Source: Firmicutes bacterium HGW-Firmicutes-15
GTDB taxonomy: Bacteria > Bacillota > Syntrophomonadia > Syntrophomonadales > Syntrophomonadaceae
DNA: 33,798 bases
Assembly (NCBI GenBank): GCA_002840245.1
Contig: PHAA01000032.1
Location: 1-33,798, forward strand
Direction: 5' to 3'
This document shows, piece by piece, positions 8,138 to 16,997 of this stretch (position 1 is its first letter; each line of letters opens with the position of its first letter). Under the pieces are notes generated by a model. The model was not told the DNA's origin and ran no database searches. It saw only the letters and a list, made by a program, of their open reading frames with translations. The translations under genes and the position numbers were made by a program.

Positions 8138-9823
8138 TTAATCATCATTAAATAATACCCATTGGGGTTTCTTGGCAGATCCCTTATTCCGAATACTCTT
8201 ATCTTTTCGAGACATGGTGTTGAGCAGATTATGAATTTTATTTTGCTTCTGCTTCTCGTCCAGCGTATCAGAAAGCTTATTCATTAATAATTCGTCAATA
8301 TCCTGTCGACTGGCGGAACCAAAAGTCCTAATGTGGCTTATAATCCATTCTTTATAAGTAGAATCATCGAAAGCCCGTTTTTTAGTATAGGCTGCCTTAT
8401 CCCCAGTTGCAGCTGCTACGCTAGCCGAAACATAGTAATTTGGTTTTCGCCCCTCAATTAGTTTTCTAGCTTTCAGTGTTTTAATTTCATCCTGCTTTAA
8501 TTCTGCCGTTCTCCCTTTCTGTACCTTATCAAGGCAGATTACAGTAGGCAGATCCAGATCCAACTTGTTTAATAAAAGGCGGGTGTAATTTTCATTTAAA
8601 ATCCGGCCCCAGATTCTTACTTTAACCCGTTCTGACTCATTAAGTTCATAATCAGGCAAAGGAAAGAACCGCTCCCTTTGCTTAATAAACATACGTTTAA
8701 TTCCACTTCCGTAAGCATCAATCATATTTAAGTTCACCATGGCCTGCACCAACAACGGATTGCGATAGCTTTCAGGGGGAGCATCACGAGTAATAACTGC
8801 CTCAACCGAACCCGGTAAAAAGGTACCGACATTGGTAAAAAGCAAATAATCTGGAGTTTCCACAACATTGATTCTCCCAGCCAATTGATAATCCTGATGA
8901 GCAATACAGTTGTGCAGAGTCTCTCTGAGGACATACTCCTCATATTGTAGAATCTCGGTAGGAAATAAAGTATTACCGGGTAGATAACGATAGGTAAGGT
9001 TTCGAATCAGTTCGAAAACACGATCAGAATTCAACAGGAAGGGAGGCCCAAAATGCCGATAATCCTTCTCAATGCCATGTTCATCTCTAAGCACCCAGGT
9101 AAGCCAGGCTTGAGCAGGGCTAATGAAGTGTTGTGCTTCCTCCCGACCTAATAATACAATCGCCGCCCGGGTTATTTTGCCCTGATAAGCCAACCTTAGT
9201 TTGCTGAGGAAGAGCATATCATCCCAATTGTCTACTTCTGCCGCAAGGCGGAAGTTCTTGATTTTAAATTCCTGGCGAGCCCGTGCCAACGCTTCCGGAT
9301 CAAGATCTTCTACTCTTGCCTCCGGGCAATATTCTGCGGACCAATCCCTCCGGCGAGGCTGGTTGCGTATTTGGTCTATTTCTTGCTGATTTAATTGCCC
9401 AATATTTTCCCCAATCCTGCCATACAGGCTCCCTTTCCATTCAACCGGCAGGCCCAATGGTGCAGCTGGGATTTGGAACATTAATACTCGGCCATTTGGC
9501 AGCATCAATTCATAAATCTCAATAAAGCTAATTCGATTAGTGGTATGCTGGGCTATTTGGGCTTTCAACTTTTCTAAACTGGTACGGGTATTTTTATATG
9601 CTGTCCCTACAACCTTCCGGGGCGGTTTGTCAGTTACACCCAGAATCAACCAACCATAACGGAGTCCCTTTAAATTAGCTTCATTACTGAGCGCAGAAAA
9701 ATATCTTCCCAGGTTTTCTAAGTCAAACTGGGCCTTGGCCTCTTTGAATTCCAGCCATTCAGTTTCCGTCGGTAAAGCTATCATCTCATTTAAAATACGA
9801 ATAAGCTCTTCCTGTTCGATCAC
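8138..9823 (-). CDS. AlbA_2 (Schlafen/RecG-like) domain protein with winged helix
   Basis: A 561-residue protein of the COG2865 type. An N-terminal AlbA_2 domain (about residues 10-160; ETEWLEFKEAK, GWLILGVTDKPP, SLYGRIGENIGQL) is followed by a RecG-associated HATPase-like region (ETLHNCIAHQDYQLAGRI, ANP-type loops, NLNMIDAYGSGIKRMF) and a C-terminal winged-helix/charged tail. The family is often called a transcriptional regulator or RecG-like helicase, but no helicase motifs are present. Members are common in defence islands and may bind nucleic acid or be toxic effectors. The start is GTG, chosen because GGAGGAGGT lies just upstream. It is the last gene of the minus-strand island, 43 bases after the PC4-like gene. 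Confidence 0.8.
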   Translation of the reverse strand: MIEQEELIRILNEMIALPTETEWLEFKEAKAQFDLENLGRYFSALSNEANLKGLRYGWLILGVTDKPPRKVVGTAYKNTRTSLEKLKAQIAQHTTNRISFIEIYELMLPNGRVLMFQIPAAPLGLPVEWKGSLYGRIGENIGQLNQQEIDQIRNQPRRRDWSAEYCPEARVEDLDPEALARARQEFKIKNFRLAAEVDNWDDMLFLSKLRLAYQGKITRAAIVLLGREEAQHFISPAQAWLTWVLRDEHGIEKDYRHFGPPFLLNSDRVFELIRNLTYRYLPGNTLFPTEILQYEEYVLRETLHNCIAHQDYQLAGRINVVETPDYLLFTNVGTFLPGSVEAVITRDAPPESYRNPLLVQAMVNLNMIDAYGSGIKRMFIKQRERFFPLPDYELNESERVKVRIWGRILNENYTRLLLNKLDLDLPTVICLDKVQKGRTAELKQDEIKTLKARKLIEGRKPNYYVSASVAAATGDKAAYTKKRAFDDSTYKEWIISHIRTFGSASRQDIDELLMNKLSDTLDEKQKQNKIHNLLNTMSRKDKSIRNKGSAKKPQWVLFNDD

Positions 9824-9866
9824 CGTCTTACCTCCTCCCCTTTAAACAAAAGCACTGGCTAAACGC

Positions 9867-10106
9867 TTATTCTATCTCCAATGCCTCCAGATCTATGCCA
9901 TCCAGAAGCTCTTTCAGCTTCTTCAATTCCTCGTTATTCAAGGTAATCCCCTTACCCATTTTTTCATGCTCCGGTCCCCATTCGCGGATGTCTATCTTCG
10001 GCTTGCGCTCGTTCCAACTGACCAGATTTATTTCCTTCTGCCAGCCCTTGGAGCCCTCGGAGAGAACGCCCAGCGTTTTGGTTATCTTATATTTTAAATC
10101 CGCCAT
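9867..10106 (-). CDS. PC4/YdbC-like single-stranded DNA-binding protein
   Basis: A 79-residue protein resembling the YdbC/PC4 (transcriptional coactivator p15) family: a four-stranded sheet plus helix that binds single-stranded DNA as a dimer. The typical pattern is visible: LGVLSEGSKGWQKEINLVSW, then KIDIREWGPEHEKMGKGITL, then an amphipathic helix NNEELKKLKELLDGID. The length fits the family. AAGGAG precedes the ATG. It sits between the type III restriction gene and the AlbA_2 gene and may be co-transcribed with the latter. Confidence 0.8.
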   Translation of the reverse strand: MADLKYKITKTLGVLSEGSKGWQKEINLVSWNERKPKIDIREWGPEHEKMGKGITLNNEELKKLKELLDGIDLEALEIE

Positions 10107-10312
10107 AATAAACTCCTTAAACGATTTGTTTTTTCACATTGCATTGCTACTTTCTTGTCTAGTCTAGGAATAAAAAAGTCGTTTCTCCCTGAGCATTTTC
10201 TTTTTGAATCTCTTTCTCACCATTTTTAGAATGTGTTTACGAAACATTATAGGCTGATAAACTATTGTGCCTGCACCATAGAAATAATATCCTATTGATG
10301 CAGGCGGATTTT

Positions 10313-13300
10313 TTAAATTTTCCCCATAATATTGAGCAGGGTCTGGTAACTGTCAACATCATGGTATTTGACCTTGCTGGTTGATAAATGGTTAAATAGC
10401 CGTTTTGCACAATCTATTTTAGCTCTTTCAATTGGGCGAGTTTGCAGTGTTTCCATGGTGCCTTTGGTTTCGGCAATGAAATAAATATGCTTCACAGTGC
10501 CTTCATTAAAAGCAATTGCCCAGTCCGGCGAGTAATTACCAACCGGAGTCGGGATGGAGAAGCCTTTCGGTAGTTTGGCATATACGCAAACCTCGTTGGC
10601 TCGGTCCATATTTTCAGCAAAACGGCGCTCAACGCTCTTTTCAGCGGTGCCATCAGTAAATACATAATCCTGAATATGTTTCTTGGCTCGAAATGCTTTA
10701 GTAAAATCACCCAGAACCTTTTTCGGAGTAAAAATGCTGCTGTCGTATTGCTTTTCAATTTGATCATAGGAAATGTGCTCAACGATCATGGTGGCCTTTT
10801 GCTCCTTGATTAGACGTATCGCTTTGGTAATAAACTCTTCCGGGTTGTCTCTGAACATGCCAAATCTCGGCTTTTCAATACCTGCTAAAATAGTTGCAAC
10901 AGTACGGCGGGTCAGGGTGGTTCCATCGGCAATCTTCCCTACAATGTCGTATTTGATTTGGCTCATTTCCGCATGCCGCAAGGTTTCTGTTCTGGCAGCT
11001 TCACAAACGAAGCTGTCCCCACGAGCAATTGCATACGCATCCAGGTCTGTAGTTTGCTGACCGGTGGCTACCGTATATTGAAGCTGGGTAACAAACATTT
11101 TTTCGTTAATATGCTTTATGGCCTTTTTAATTAACTCCTCACTATCGAACTCAACGGTGTATGCATACTGATGGTTGATATAACCCCATAGTGTCTGAAA
11201 TTCCTGCTTGTAAAAATTATCATTAAGAGCGTTTTCTTTAATCTTGGTGGCATTGCCATTTTCGATCATTGCATCCAGAACACTCTCATCAAAGACGCTC
11301 TGAACTAATGTATGAACACCTTCACCAAGAGACGTCAGCGCTTCAGGGAGATGCGCCAGACAATTGTTTTCCAAATCGGTTCGATAAGCTTCGGTTACGT
11401 TATCGTTGTCATCAATATAATCGTGTTTAAGCAGATAACGATAAATATCTTTGGCCTGCTTGGCATCCAGCACAACCGGCTGTTCTCCGACCATAATGGT
11501 CTTACCCATAAAATATTCCTGAGTTGCCTTGGACGGACGGTCATATAAAGCTGCTTTGATGCCGGTTTGCAAATCAGCAACAAAGTTCTTATAACCCTCG
11601 CTGGCAATAACAGTAAGCATATTGATGGAATGGATAGACTCCCCGTACCGTTCGGAATCCATTCGGTCGCCGTTTTGATTAACACAAAGACGAAGACCTC
11701 GACCGACTTCCTGGCGCTTTTGGGTCGGGCTGATACCGCCATGTTTTAACGTACAAATTTGAAAAACATTCGGGTTGTCCCAGCCTTCACGCAAAGCGGA
11801 GTGTGAGAAGATAAAACGCACCGGTTCCTCAAAGCTGAGCAAACGTTCCTTGTTTTTGAGAATCAAGTCATAGGCAGAAATATCATCACTCTCTTCGCTG
11901 CCTCGCTTGGTGGCACTGTCTACCTTATGACCTTGTTTGTCGATGCTGAAATAGCCCGCATGGGTTGAGTGTGGCTCAATACTTTTTAAGTACCGGCTAT
12001 AAGGCGTATCTATCAAAGTAATGTAATCGTTTAGTACATTGATATACTCCTGTTCAAACATAGCACCGTATTCGGAATTAACCTCTTCACCTGCGTCATT
12101 GTATACCCGATACTTGGCTACTTCATCGATGAAGAACAAAGAAAGGGTCTTAATGCCCAGTTCAAACAGATGCTGTTCTTTTTCAAAGTGTGAGATGATC
12201 GTCTCCCGGATTTGAATTCGACGCATATCCTTTTCGGAAACATCACCAACAACTTCACCACGGGATAACACCTGGCCGTTGGTAAAGGTTACCGTACCGC
12301 GTATAGGATCTATATCGCTGATATGATAGCCCTTGTACTGTTCCATATTGTTGGAAATGACGTAAAGGTCATCATCCACACCAAGAATGCGGGGTTCACG
12401 GTTGATGGATTTTTGATACTTGATTTCCAGTTCGATTTTTGCCATGGGAGGCTTTTTAGGCGAGATCAAGATATTTTCCAGGAATAAATATTTATCCGCA
12501 CCTCGCAAATTCTTCAGTTCAAACCCTTTGACTTCAATCTTCTTAACCAGCCGCTTATTATAGGCATCCACTGCATCCAAAACATATACCAGGTTATGAT
12601 GCTGAGCGTGGGTGGCAGAGTAATTCAAGCAGAACAAAGGATTGAATTTTTTTAAAGCTTCCTGAGTTTTGTCTCCGCCCATTTTTTGCGGTTCATCCAG
12701 TATCAGAATTGGACGGTTGGCTTTAATGACATCAATAGGCCGGCGGCTGCCGAAATCATCTAATTTTTCATAAATGCGGCGAGCTTCTTTACTTCTGGCG
12801 TCTTCTTTCATGGAAGTATTGAACGCCTGGATATTGATGATCATGACGTTGATTCCGGCACTGGAACTAAAATTGTCCAGTTCGGACAGGTTTTTGCTGT
12901 TGTAAATAAAAAACCTTATCTTTTTGCCGTAATGCTCCATAAAGTGTTCCTGGGTGATTTCAAAGGACTTTTTCACACCTTCACGAATCGCGATAGATGG
13001 AACCACCACGATAAATTTGCTCCAGCCGTATTGCTTGCTCAGCTCAAAGATGGTCTTTATGTATACATAAGTTTTACCGGTACCCGTCTCCATCTCCACA
13101 TCCAGACTACAGGCACCTAAATGGCCTACCAGGCTGTCCGACTGTTTGATATTATTGAGCGCTTGCAAATTGCGAATGTTTAAGAGCAGTTGTTCAGGTT
13201 TTAAAGCCAATTTGGCATTTTCGTAGCCAGTTGCAGCCTCATCTTCCGAAGGCTCCTGAGCTACAAATATCGTTCCCTGGGTATGCTGCGGTTTTTTCAC

Positions 13301-13417
13301 GATACCTAAATCGCGCACATAGCTTACCCGTTCGGTAAAAGGTTGTCCGGCAAAGATATTCACGACACTATTTACGGAATCGGTTTGGTAGGGTTGAATT
13401 TTAAATTTGAATTTCAT
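10313..13417 (-). CDS. Type III restriction-modification system, restriction/helicase subunit (Res)
   Basis: A 1034-residue Res subunit that, with Mod, translocates on DNA and cuts when it meets an opposing complex at unmodified sites. The SF2 helicase core has Walker A METGTGKT at 109-116, DEPQ in the Walker B position, SATH as motif III, and QKRQEVGRGLRL as motif VI. The C-terminal part carries a PD-(D/E)xK nuclease: PDWAIAF followed by IYFIAETKG. Full length for the family, and no disrupted motif is seen. It begins two bases after the mod stop, so the pair is one operon. A seven-base-stem hairpin at 10270-10306 lies immediately downstream, without a T-run on this strand. Confidence 0.93.
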   Translation of the reverse strand: MKFKFKIQPYQTDSVNSVVNIFAGQPFTERVSYVRDLGIVKKPQHTQGTIFVAQEPSEDEAATGYENAKLALKPEQLLLNIRNLQALNNIKQSDSLVGHLGACSLDVEMETGTGKTYVYIKTIFELSKQYGWSKFIVVVPSIAIREGVKKSFEITQEHFMEHYGKKIRFFIYNSKNLSELDNFSSSAGINVMIINIQAFNTSMKEDARSKEARRIYEKLDDFGSRRPIDVIKANRPILILDEPQKMGGDKTQEALKKFNPLFCLNYSATHAQHHNLVYVLDAVDAYNKRLVKKIEVKGFELKNLRGADKYLFLENILISPKKPPMAKIELEIKYQKSINREPRILGVDDDLYVISNNMEQYKGYHISDIDPIRGTVTFTNGQVLSRGEVVGDVSEKDMRRIQIRETIISHFEKEQHLFELGIKTLSLFFIDEVAKYRVYNDAGEEVNSEYGAMFEQEYINVLNDYITLIDTPYSRYLKSIEPHSTHAGYFSIDKQGHKVDSATKRGSEESDDISAYDLILKNKERLLSFEEPVRFIFSHSALREGWDNPNVFQICTLKHGGISPTQKRQEVGRGLRLCVNQNGDRMDSERYGESIHSINMLTVIASEGYKNFVADLQTGIKAALYDRPSKATQEYFMGKTIMVGEQPVVLDAKQAKDIYRYLLKHDYIDDNDNVTEAYRTDLENNCLAHLPEALTSLGEGVHTLVQSVFDESVLDAMIENGNATKIKENALNDNFYKQEFQTLWGYINHQYAYTVEFDSEELIKKAIKHINEKMFVTQLQYTVATGQQTTDLDAYAIARGDSFVCEAARTETLRHAEMSQIKYDIVGKIADGTTLTRRTVATILAGIEKPRFGMFRDNPEEFITKAIRLIKEQKATMIVEHISYDQIEKQYDSSIFTPKKVLGDFTKAFRAKKHIQDYVFTDGTAEKSVERRFAENMDRANEVCVYAKLPKGFSIPTPVGNYSPDWAIAFNEGTVKHIYFIAETKGTMETLQTRPIERAKIDCAKRLFNHLSTSKVKYHDVDSYQTLLNIMGKI

Positions 13418-13419
13418 GC

Positions 13420-15399
13420 TTACAGCACCTTCCTTACCGTAGTCGGACTGTAAGTTTCAAAAATCTGCTCAAAGTTAGTGGCGACACTGTCGCTGGCCAT
13501 GGAGCTGTCACGGAACACGGCATAATAAGGCTGCTTTCTGGCAATTTCAGTGATGACCTCGCTGGTGACATTGCTGTCAAAGCAGGCCAGCAGATAACCT
13601 TCGGCTACGTTGAATACCATTTTACCACCGATAATTGTTTCTTCAATTTTGCTGGACAGCAGTACACCCAGATCCAGCATAACCTGAAAGAGCAGGTCTT
13701 CCGGGGTGCGGTCAGGTTTGATGTTGTCAGCAAACAGTAACATCTTATCCTGCTCATATTGGGCAGGGTTGTAGTAAACATCCTGCATGTTGGTTGTATC
13801 TACCTTCAGAACACGGAAGCCGATATCCAATTTGTCCGCAGCTTCAGGGTGTTCCTCCAGAATTTTTTTGCCCGCACTATGGATACGCTCTTTGCCGATT
13901 TCGCAGATGTTCTTATAGCCCGCCTTTAAGGCTTCAGATTTTTCATCAGTCTCCTCTGGTAGCTGCACCATAATAAATTTACGGTTACTTCTATGTTCGG
14001 AATTCAGTTGCATAATGGCATGGGCGGTAGTTGCTGAACCGGAGAAGAAATCGAGTACTATATCATCAGAGGAAGTAAAGGACAAAACATGCTCAGCTAC
14101 GATATCAACAACTTTTGGGGTATCAAATGGTATACCAAGTTCTTTAAGAAGATCATCATCGCTTCCACCATAGTACAGCAATGATGGTATGTTTTCGAAC
14201 ATATTATCTTTTAAAAGATACTTTCTGTTCGGTTGGGTTGTTTCATCTTTACCAAACAATATCATTCCTTTTTTTATCAAATCTTGCATTGTAGCAGAAG
14301 GATTACGCCATCCTCGTTCTGGTATAGGACACGATTTGCCAGTAACAGGATGAATCAATGGGATAAAGTAGTCATCGGGTGCCTTTTTCTTATTAGGCCA
14401 TGCCATGGAAACTGGTCTGTATACATTACCATTTTCATCAATCCTATTATAAGCTTTCTCTCCTCCGCTCAAGTCCGTCTGCGAATTAACCCACTTTGCA
14501 TAGTCGCTATTAGCTTCAACTAATGAACTACTGCGATTAAGTAATTGAGTTGCTTTAGTAAGCATTTTATTAGCATTCTTTTTTGGCCGAATAATTGGGT
14601 GCCTTGTAGTTAAAAATTCTTTATTTCTTGCAAACAAAACAATGTATTCATGTTGAGCCGAAATACCCTTCGCATCGCCTTTAGGATTACGTTTATCCCA
14701 GACAATTGTGCCTAATTCATTTGCATTGCCGAATATTTCATAACAAATCTTTTGGAGGTTAGAAATTTCATTTTCATCCATGTTAATTAAAATAACCCCA
14801 TCATCAGTCAGTAAATCCTTAGCCAGTTTCAGACGCGGATAAATCATGTTCAGCCAGTCAGTATGAAACCGCCCATTGCTTTCCATGTTCTGCACAAGGC
14901 GGTTGCCTTCCTCATCGTACTGCCCGCTATTAGCCAAATATTCATCAGTATCCTGTGCAAAGTCATCCTCATAAACGAAATCATTTCCCGTATTATATGG
15001 CGGATCAATATAAATCATCTTCACTTGGCCTAAGTAGGTTTCCTTCAACAATTTGAGAACATCCAGATTGTCTCCCTCTATGTACAGGTTCTCGGTTTTT
15101 TCAAAATCCACGCTTTCCTCGTGGCAGGGACGCAGGGTTTTGGCAATAGGGGCATTGGCCAGCAATATGGATTTTTTCTTATCCGGCCAGGTAAACTGAT
15201 AGCGTTCCTCCGGGCCTTCCACTACAAAGCTGGACAGCTCCTGGCGCAGTACATCAAAATCAATAGCCGGCTCAATGATGGCCGAACCATCTTCCCTATA
15301 ACCTTTAATAACCTCAGTCAGCGCGTTGGGGAACAATGCTCCTATTTTTTCGATGTTTTCATCAACTTTATTAACAGAGTGCATTTTCAGCTTTTCCAT
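13420..15399 (-). CDS. Type III restriction-modification system, adenine methyltransferase (Mod)
   Basis: A 659-residue N6-adenine methyltransferase of the beta class that recognises and modifies the target site for the type III system. The catalytic motif DPPYNTG lies at residues 132-138 and the AdoMet-binding motif DFFSGSATTA at 450-459. The order (DPPY before FxGxG) and the long intervening target-recognition region are as expected for Mod. GGAGG lies eight bases before the ATG. It starts the downstream part of the island after a 248-base gap from gajB that contains a terminator, so it probably has its own promoter. I found no phase-variable repeat tract in the gene. Confidence 0.94.
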   Translation of the reverse strand: MEKLKMHSVNKVDENIEKIGALFPNALTEVIKGYREDGSAIIEPAIDFDVLRQELSSFVVEGPEERYQFTWPDKKKSILLANAPIAKTLRPCHEESVDFEKTENLYIEGDNLDVLKLLKETYLGQVKMIYIDPPYNTGNDFVYEDDFAQDTDEYLANSGQYDEEGNRLVQNMESNGRFHTDWLNMIYPRLKLAKDLLTDDGVILINMDENEISNLQKICYEIFGNANELGTIVWDKRNPKGDAKGISAQHEYIVLFARNKEFLTTRHPIIRPKKNANKMLTKATQLLNRSSSLVEANSDYAKWVNSQTDLSGGEKAYNRIDENGNVYRPVSMAWPNKKKAPDDYFIPLIHPVTGKSCPIPERGWRNPSATMQDLIKKGMILFGKDETTQPNRKYLLKDNMFENIPSLLYYGGSDDDLLKELGIPFDTPKVVDIVAEHVLSFTSSDDIVLDFFSGSATTAHAIMQLNSEHRSNRKFIMVQLPEETDEKSEALKAGYKNICEIGKERIHSAGKKILEEHPEAADKLDIGFRVLKVDTTNMQDVYYNPAQYEQDKMLLFADNIKPDRTPEDLLFQVMLDLGVLLSSKIEETIIGGKMVFNVAEGYLLACFDSNVTSEVITEIARKQPYYAVFRDSSMASDSVATNFEQIFETYSPTTVRKVL

Positions 15400-15529
15400 T
15401 CATAAAACCTCCAGTTTTATTTAATGCAGAAATTAGATAAGCCTGTACGCCATAGGTTCGTTTGTATTAGTACACCCCTCATATGTCTTTCAATTATTAC
15501 AGTAAGATTGCGGTAAATACCTTATACAG

Positions 15530-15559
15530 GGAACACAAAACCACGCAAACCTGCGCGGT
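15530..15559 (-). terminator. Terminator after the Gabija genes
   Basis: On the minus strand ACCGCGCA pairs with TGCGTGGT (one G-T) around a four-base loop, followed by TTTTGTG. It lies about 90 bases after the gajB stop and separates it from mod. Confidence 0.6.
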
Positions 15560-15576
15560 AATATACATCTATTGAA

Positions 15577-15610
15577 GCTGAGGGACGGATTTGAACCGCC
15601 AACCGGTGGT
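15577..15610 (-). pseudogene. tRNA-like 3' fragment (T-arm and acceptor strand)
   Basis: Read on the minus strand this contains a T-arm (GGCGG-TTCAAAT-CCGTC, one G-T pair) followed by a seven-base acceptor-like strand CCTCAGC. The GGTTCAAATCC stretch is the tRNA consensus. No matching 5' acceptor strand GCTGAGG lies within 100 bases upstream, so it is at most a 3' remnant, directly followed by the terminator at 15530-15559. It could be an integration scar or chance similarity. Confidence 0.35.
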
Positions 15611-15647
15611 TGTTCGTAAGGGTGGGTACAGCCGTTATCAAACCCAT

Positions 15648-16997
15648 CTAATCTAACCAATCCTCAATAATTGCTTTCTGTATTCCTATATCATTGAGCG
15701 CAGTTCTGATGTCTAGTTTATGCTTTTTAAAATTATTCCGCATTCCTTCATCGTCCTCAACAATTAGCAGTAACCGCTGCTTTGTCCTTGTTAGAGCGAC
15801 ATACAGAAGATTTGTTTCTTTGTCATAATTGTTCTTTATGCCGAGCAGAATCTCTAATAGGGAATTACAAATGATAAAGTATGCGGTATCATCCTCTAAT
15901 CCTTTGATTTTCTGTATAGATTCGACGTATATTCCGGCATCTTTGTCACCATTAAACTGGCTGGCAAGTTTTGCATACTCCGGGGTTGGCAGTCGAATCC
16001 CTTGTTTATTAAGATATCGGCTTAAGCCAATTTCATGAATTTCATGTATAGCTGTACGCCGAAGTGCACTAATATCATGCGTAGGATATTTATCGGCAAG
16101 AATTTCAACAAATTCATGCGTCAAACCCACCTGATCATTAGCTGTTGAGAATACATCGGTTTTCATCTTTATATACGAGAATAAATTACGGCTCGTGAGT
16201 TGTTCCTTGACCTTAGTATCAAGCTCAGATAAAAATACATAAGCAACTGATCCGGATTCTCTATTGCAACTACTTAGCGATGAGTTTTCTGGCAATATAC
16301 TATTGCACAAAGGTATTATGCATGCAGGTATCCTGCGTGATACTGCGTTAATTACTGGGGTTATTCCTTCCTGTTTCTCAACTTCCTCATTAAACCATGT
16401 GTATTTGTCGTTGACCCGTAAAGCTTGAAACGGATCGCCGACAAAATAAAAATGCTCAAGTTTACAGATAATTTTTAACATGAGATCGAAAAAGCACTCT
16501 TCCATATCTTGTGCTTCATCAACAAAAAGGCAAAATATATCACTTGCAAAATAACTTTCAGCAATTTCCTTACGCTTCTTAACGCCAACCTTGTCTCTCT
16601 TTTGAGCAATCAGAACGGATTTCGCATACTTTGGGACTTCGCTGGCATGAATTAATCCTGAATCTTTTAAATTCCGTTTACGTTTTGAATGCCATTTTAT
16701 ATCATCAGGAAGCTTCTCCACGCTACAGGAATTTAATGCCTCTCCTTTTACAAAACACGAGTAAGGGTAAATTATGTTGTTAAGAAAAAAGCCATGCACA
16801 GTATCAATTATAATCTTATCAGGTATATCTCGGATATTTTTTATCAATTCATCTTTTATCTGCTTTACCGCATAATTCGTATAAGTAATTACATAAATCT
16901 TTTTATCTTCTGGACAATCATCCAATATGTCAATTATTTTCTGTGCTATACCATATGTTTTTCCAGCTCCAGCGCATTCAATATGTACTTCCCTCAT
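15648..16997 (-). CDS. gajB: Gabija anti-phage system, UvrD-like helicase GajB
   Basis: A 449-residue superfamily 1 helicase acting with GajA in Gabija defence. Walker A is CAGAGKT at residues 8-14, Walker B is FVDEAQDME, and the C-terminal motifs include IQKIKGLEDD and LLYVALTRTKQRLLLI (motif VI). Its short length compared with UvrD, lacking large 1B/2B inserts, fits GajB. I place the start at the ATG at 16997, where ATGA overlaps the gajA stop. A frame extension up to 17072 lies within gajA and would put 25 unusual residues before the P-loop. Identification rests on motif content plus pairing with an OLD-type ATPase/nuclease. Confidence 0.88.
   Translation of the reverse strand: MREVHIECAGAGKTYGIAQKIIDILDDCPEDKKIYVITYTNYAVKQIKDELIKNIRDIPDKIIIDTVHGFFLNNIIYPYSCFVKGEALNSCSVEKLPDDIKWHSKRKRNLKDSGLIHASEVPKYAKSVLIAQKRDKVGVKKRKEIAESYFASDIFCLFVDEAQDMEECFFDLMLKIICKLEHFYFVGDPFQALRVNDKYTWFNEEVEKQEGITPVINAVSRRIPACIIPLCNSILPENSSLSSCNRESGSVAYVFLSELDTKVKEQLTSRNLFSYIKMKTDVFSTANDQVGLTHEFVEILADKYPTHDISALRRTAIHEIHEIGLSRYLNKQGIRLPTPEYAKLASQFNGDKDAGIYVESIQKIKGLEDDTAYFIICNSLLEILLGIKNNYDKETNLLYVALTRTKQRLLLIVEDDEGMRNNFKKHKLDIRTALNDIGIQKAIIEDWLD

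Noticed and set aside
10270-10315. Terminator for the restriction subunit gene
   Set aside because: The hairpin is convincing, but its T-run is on the plus strand while the gene runs on the minus strand, so its role is uncertain.
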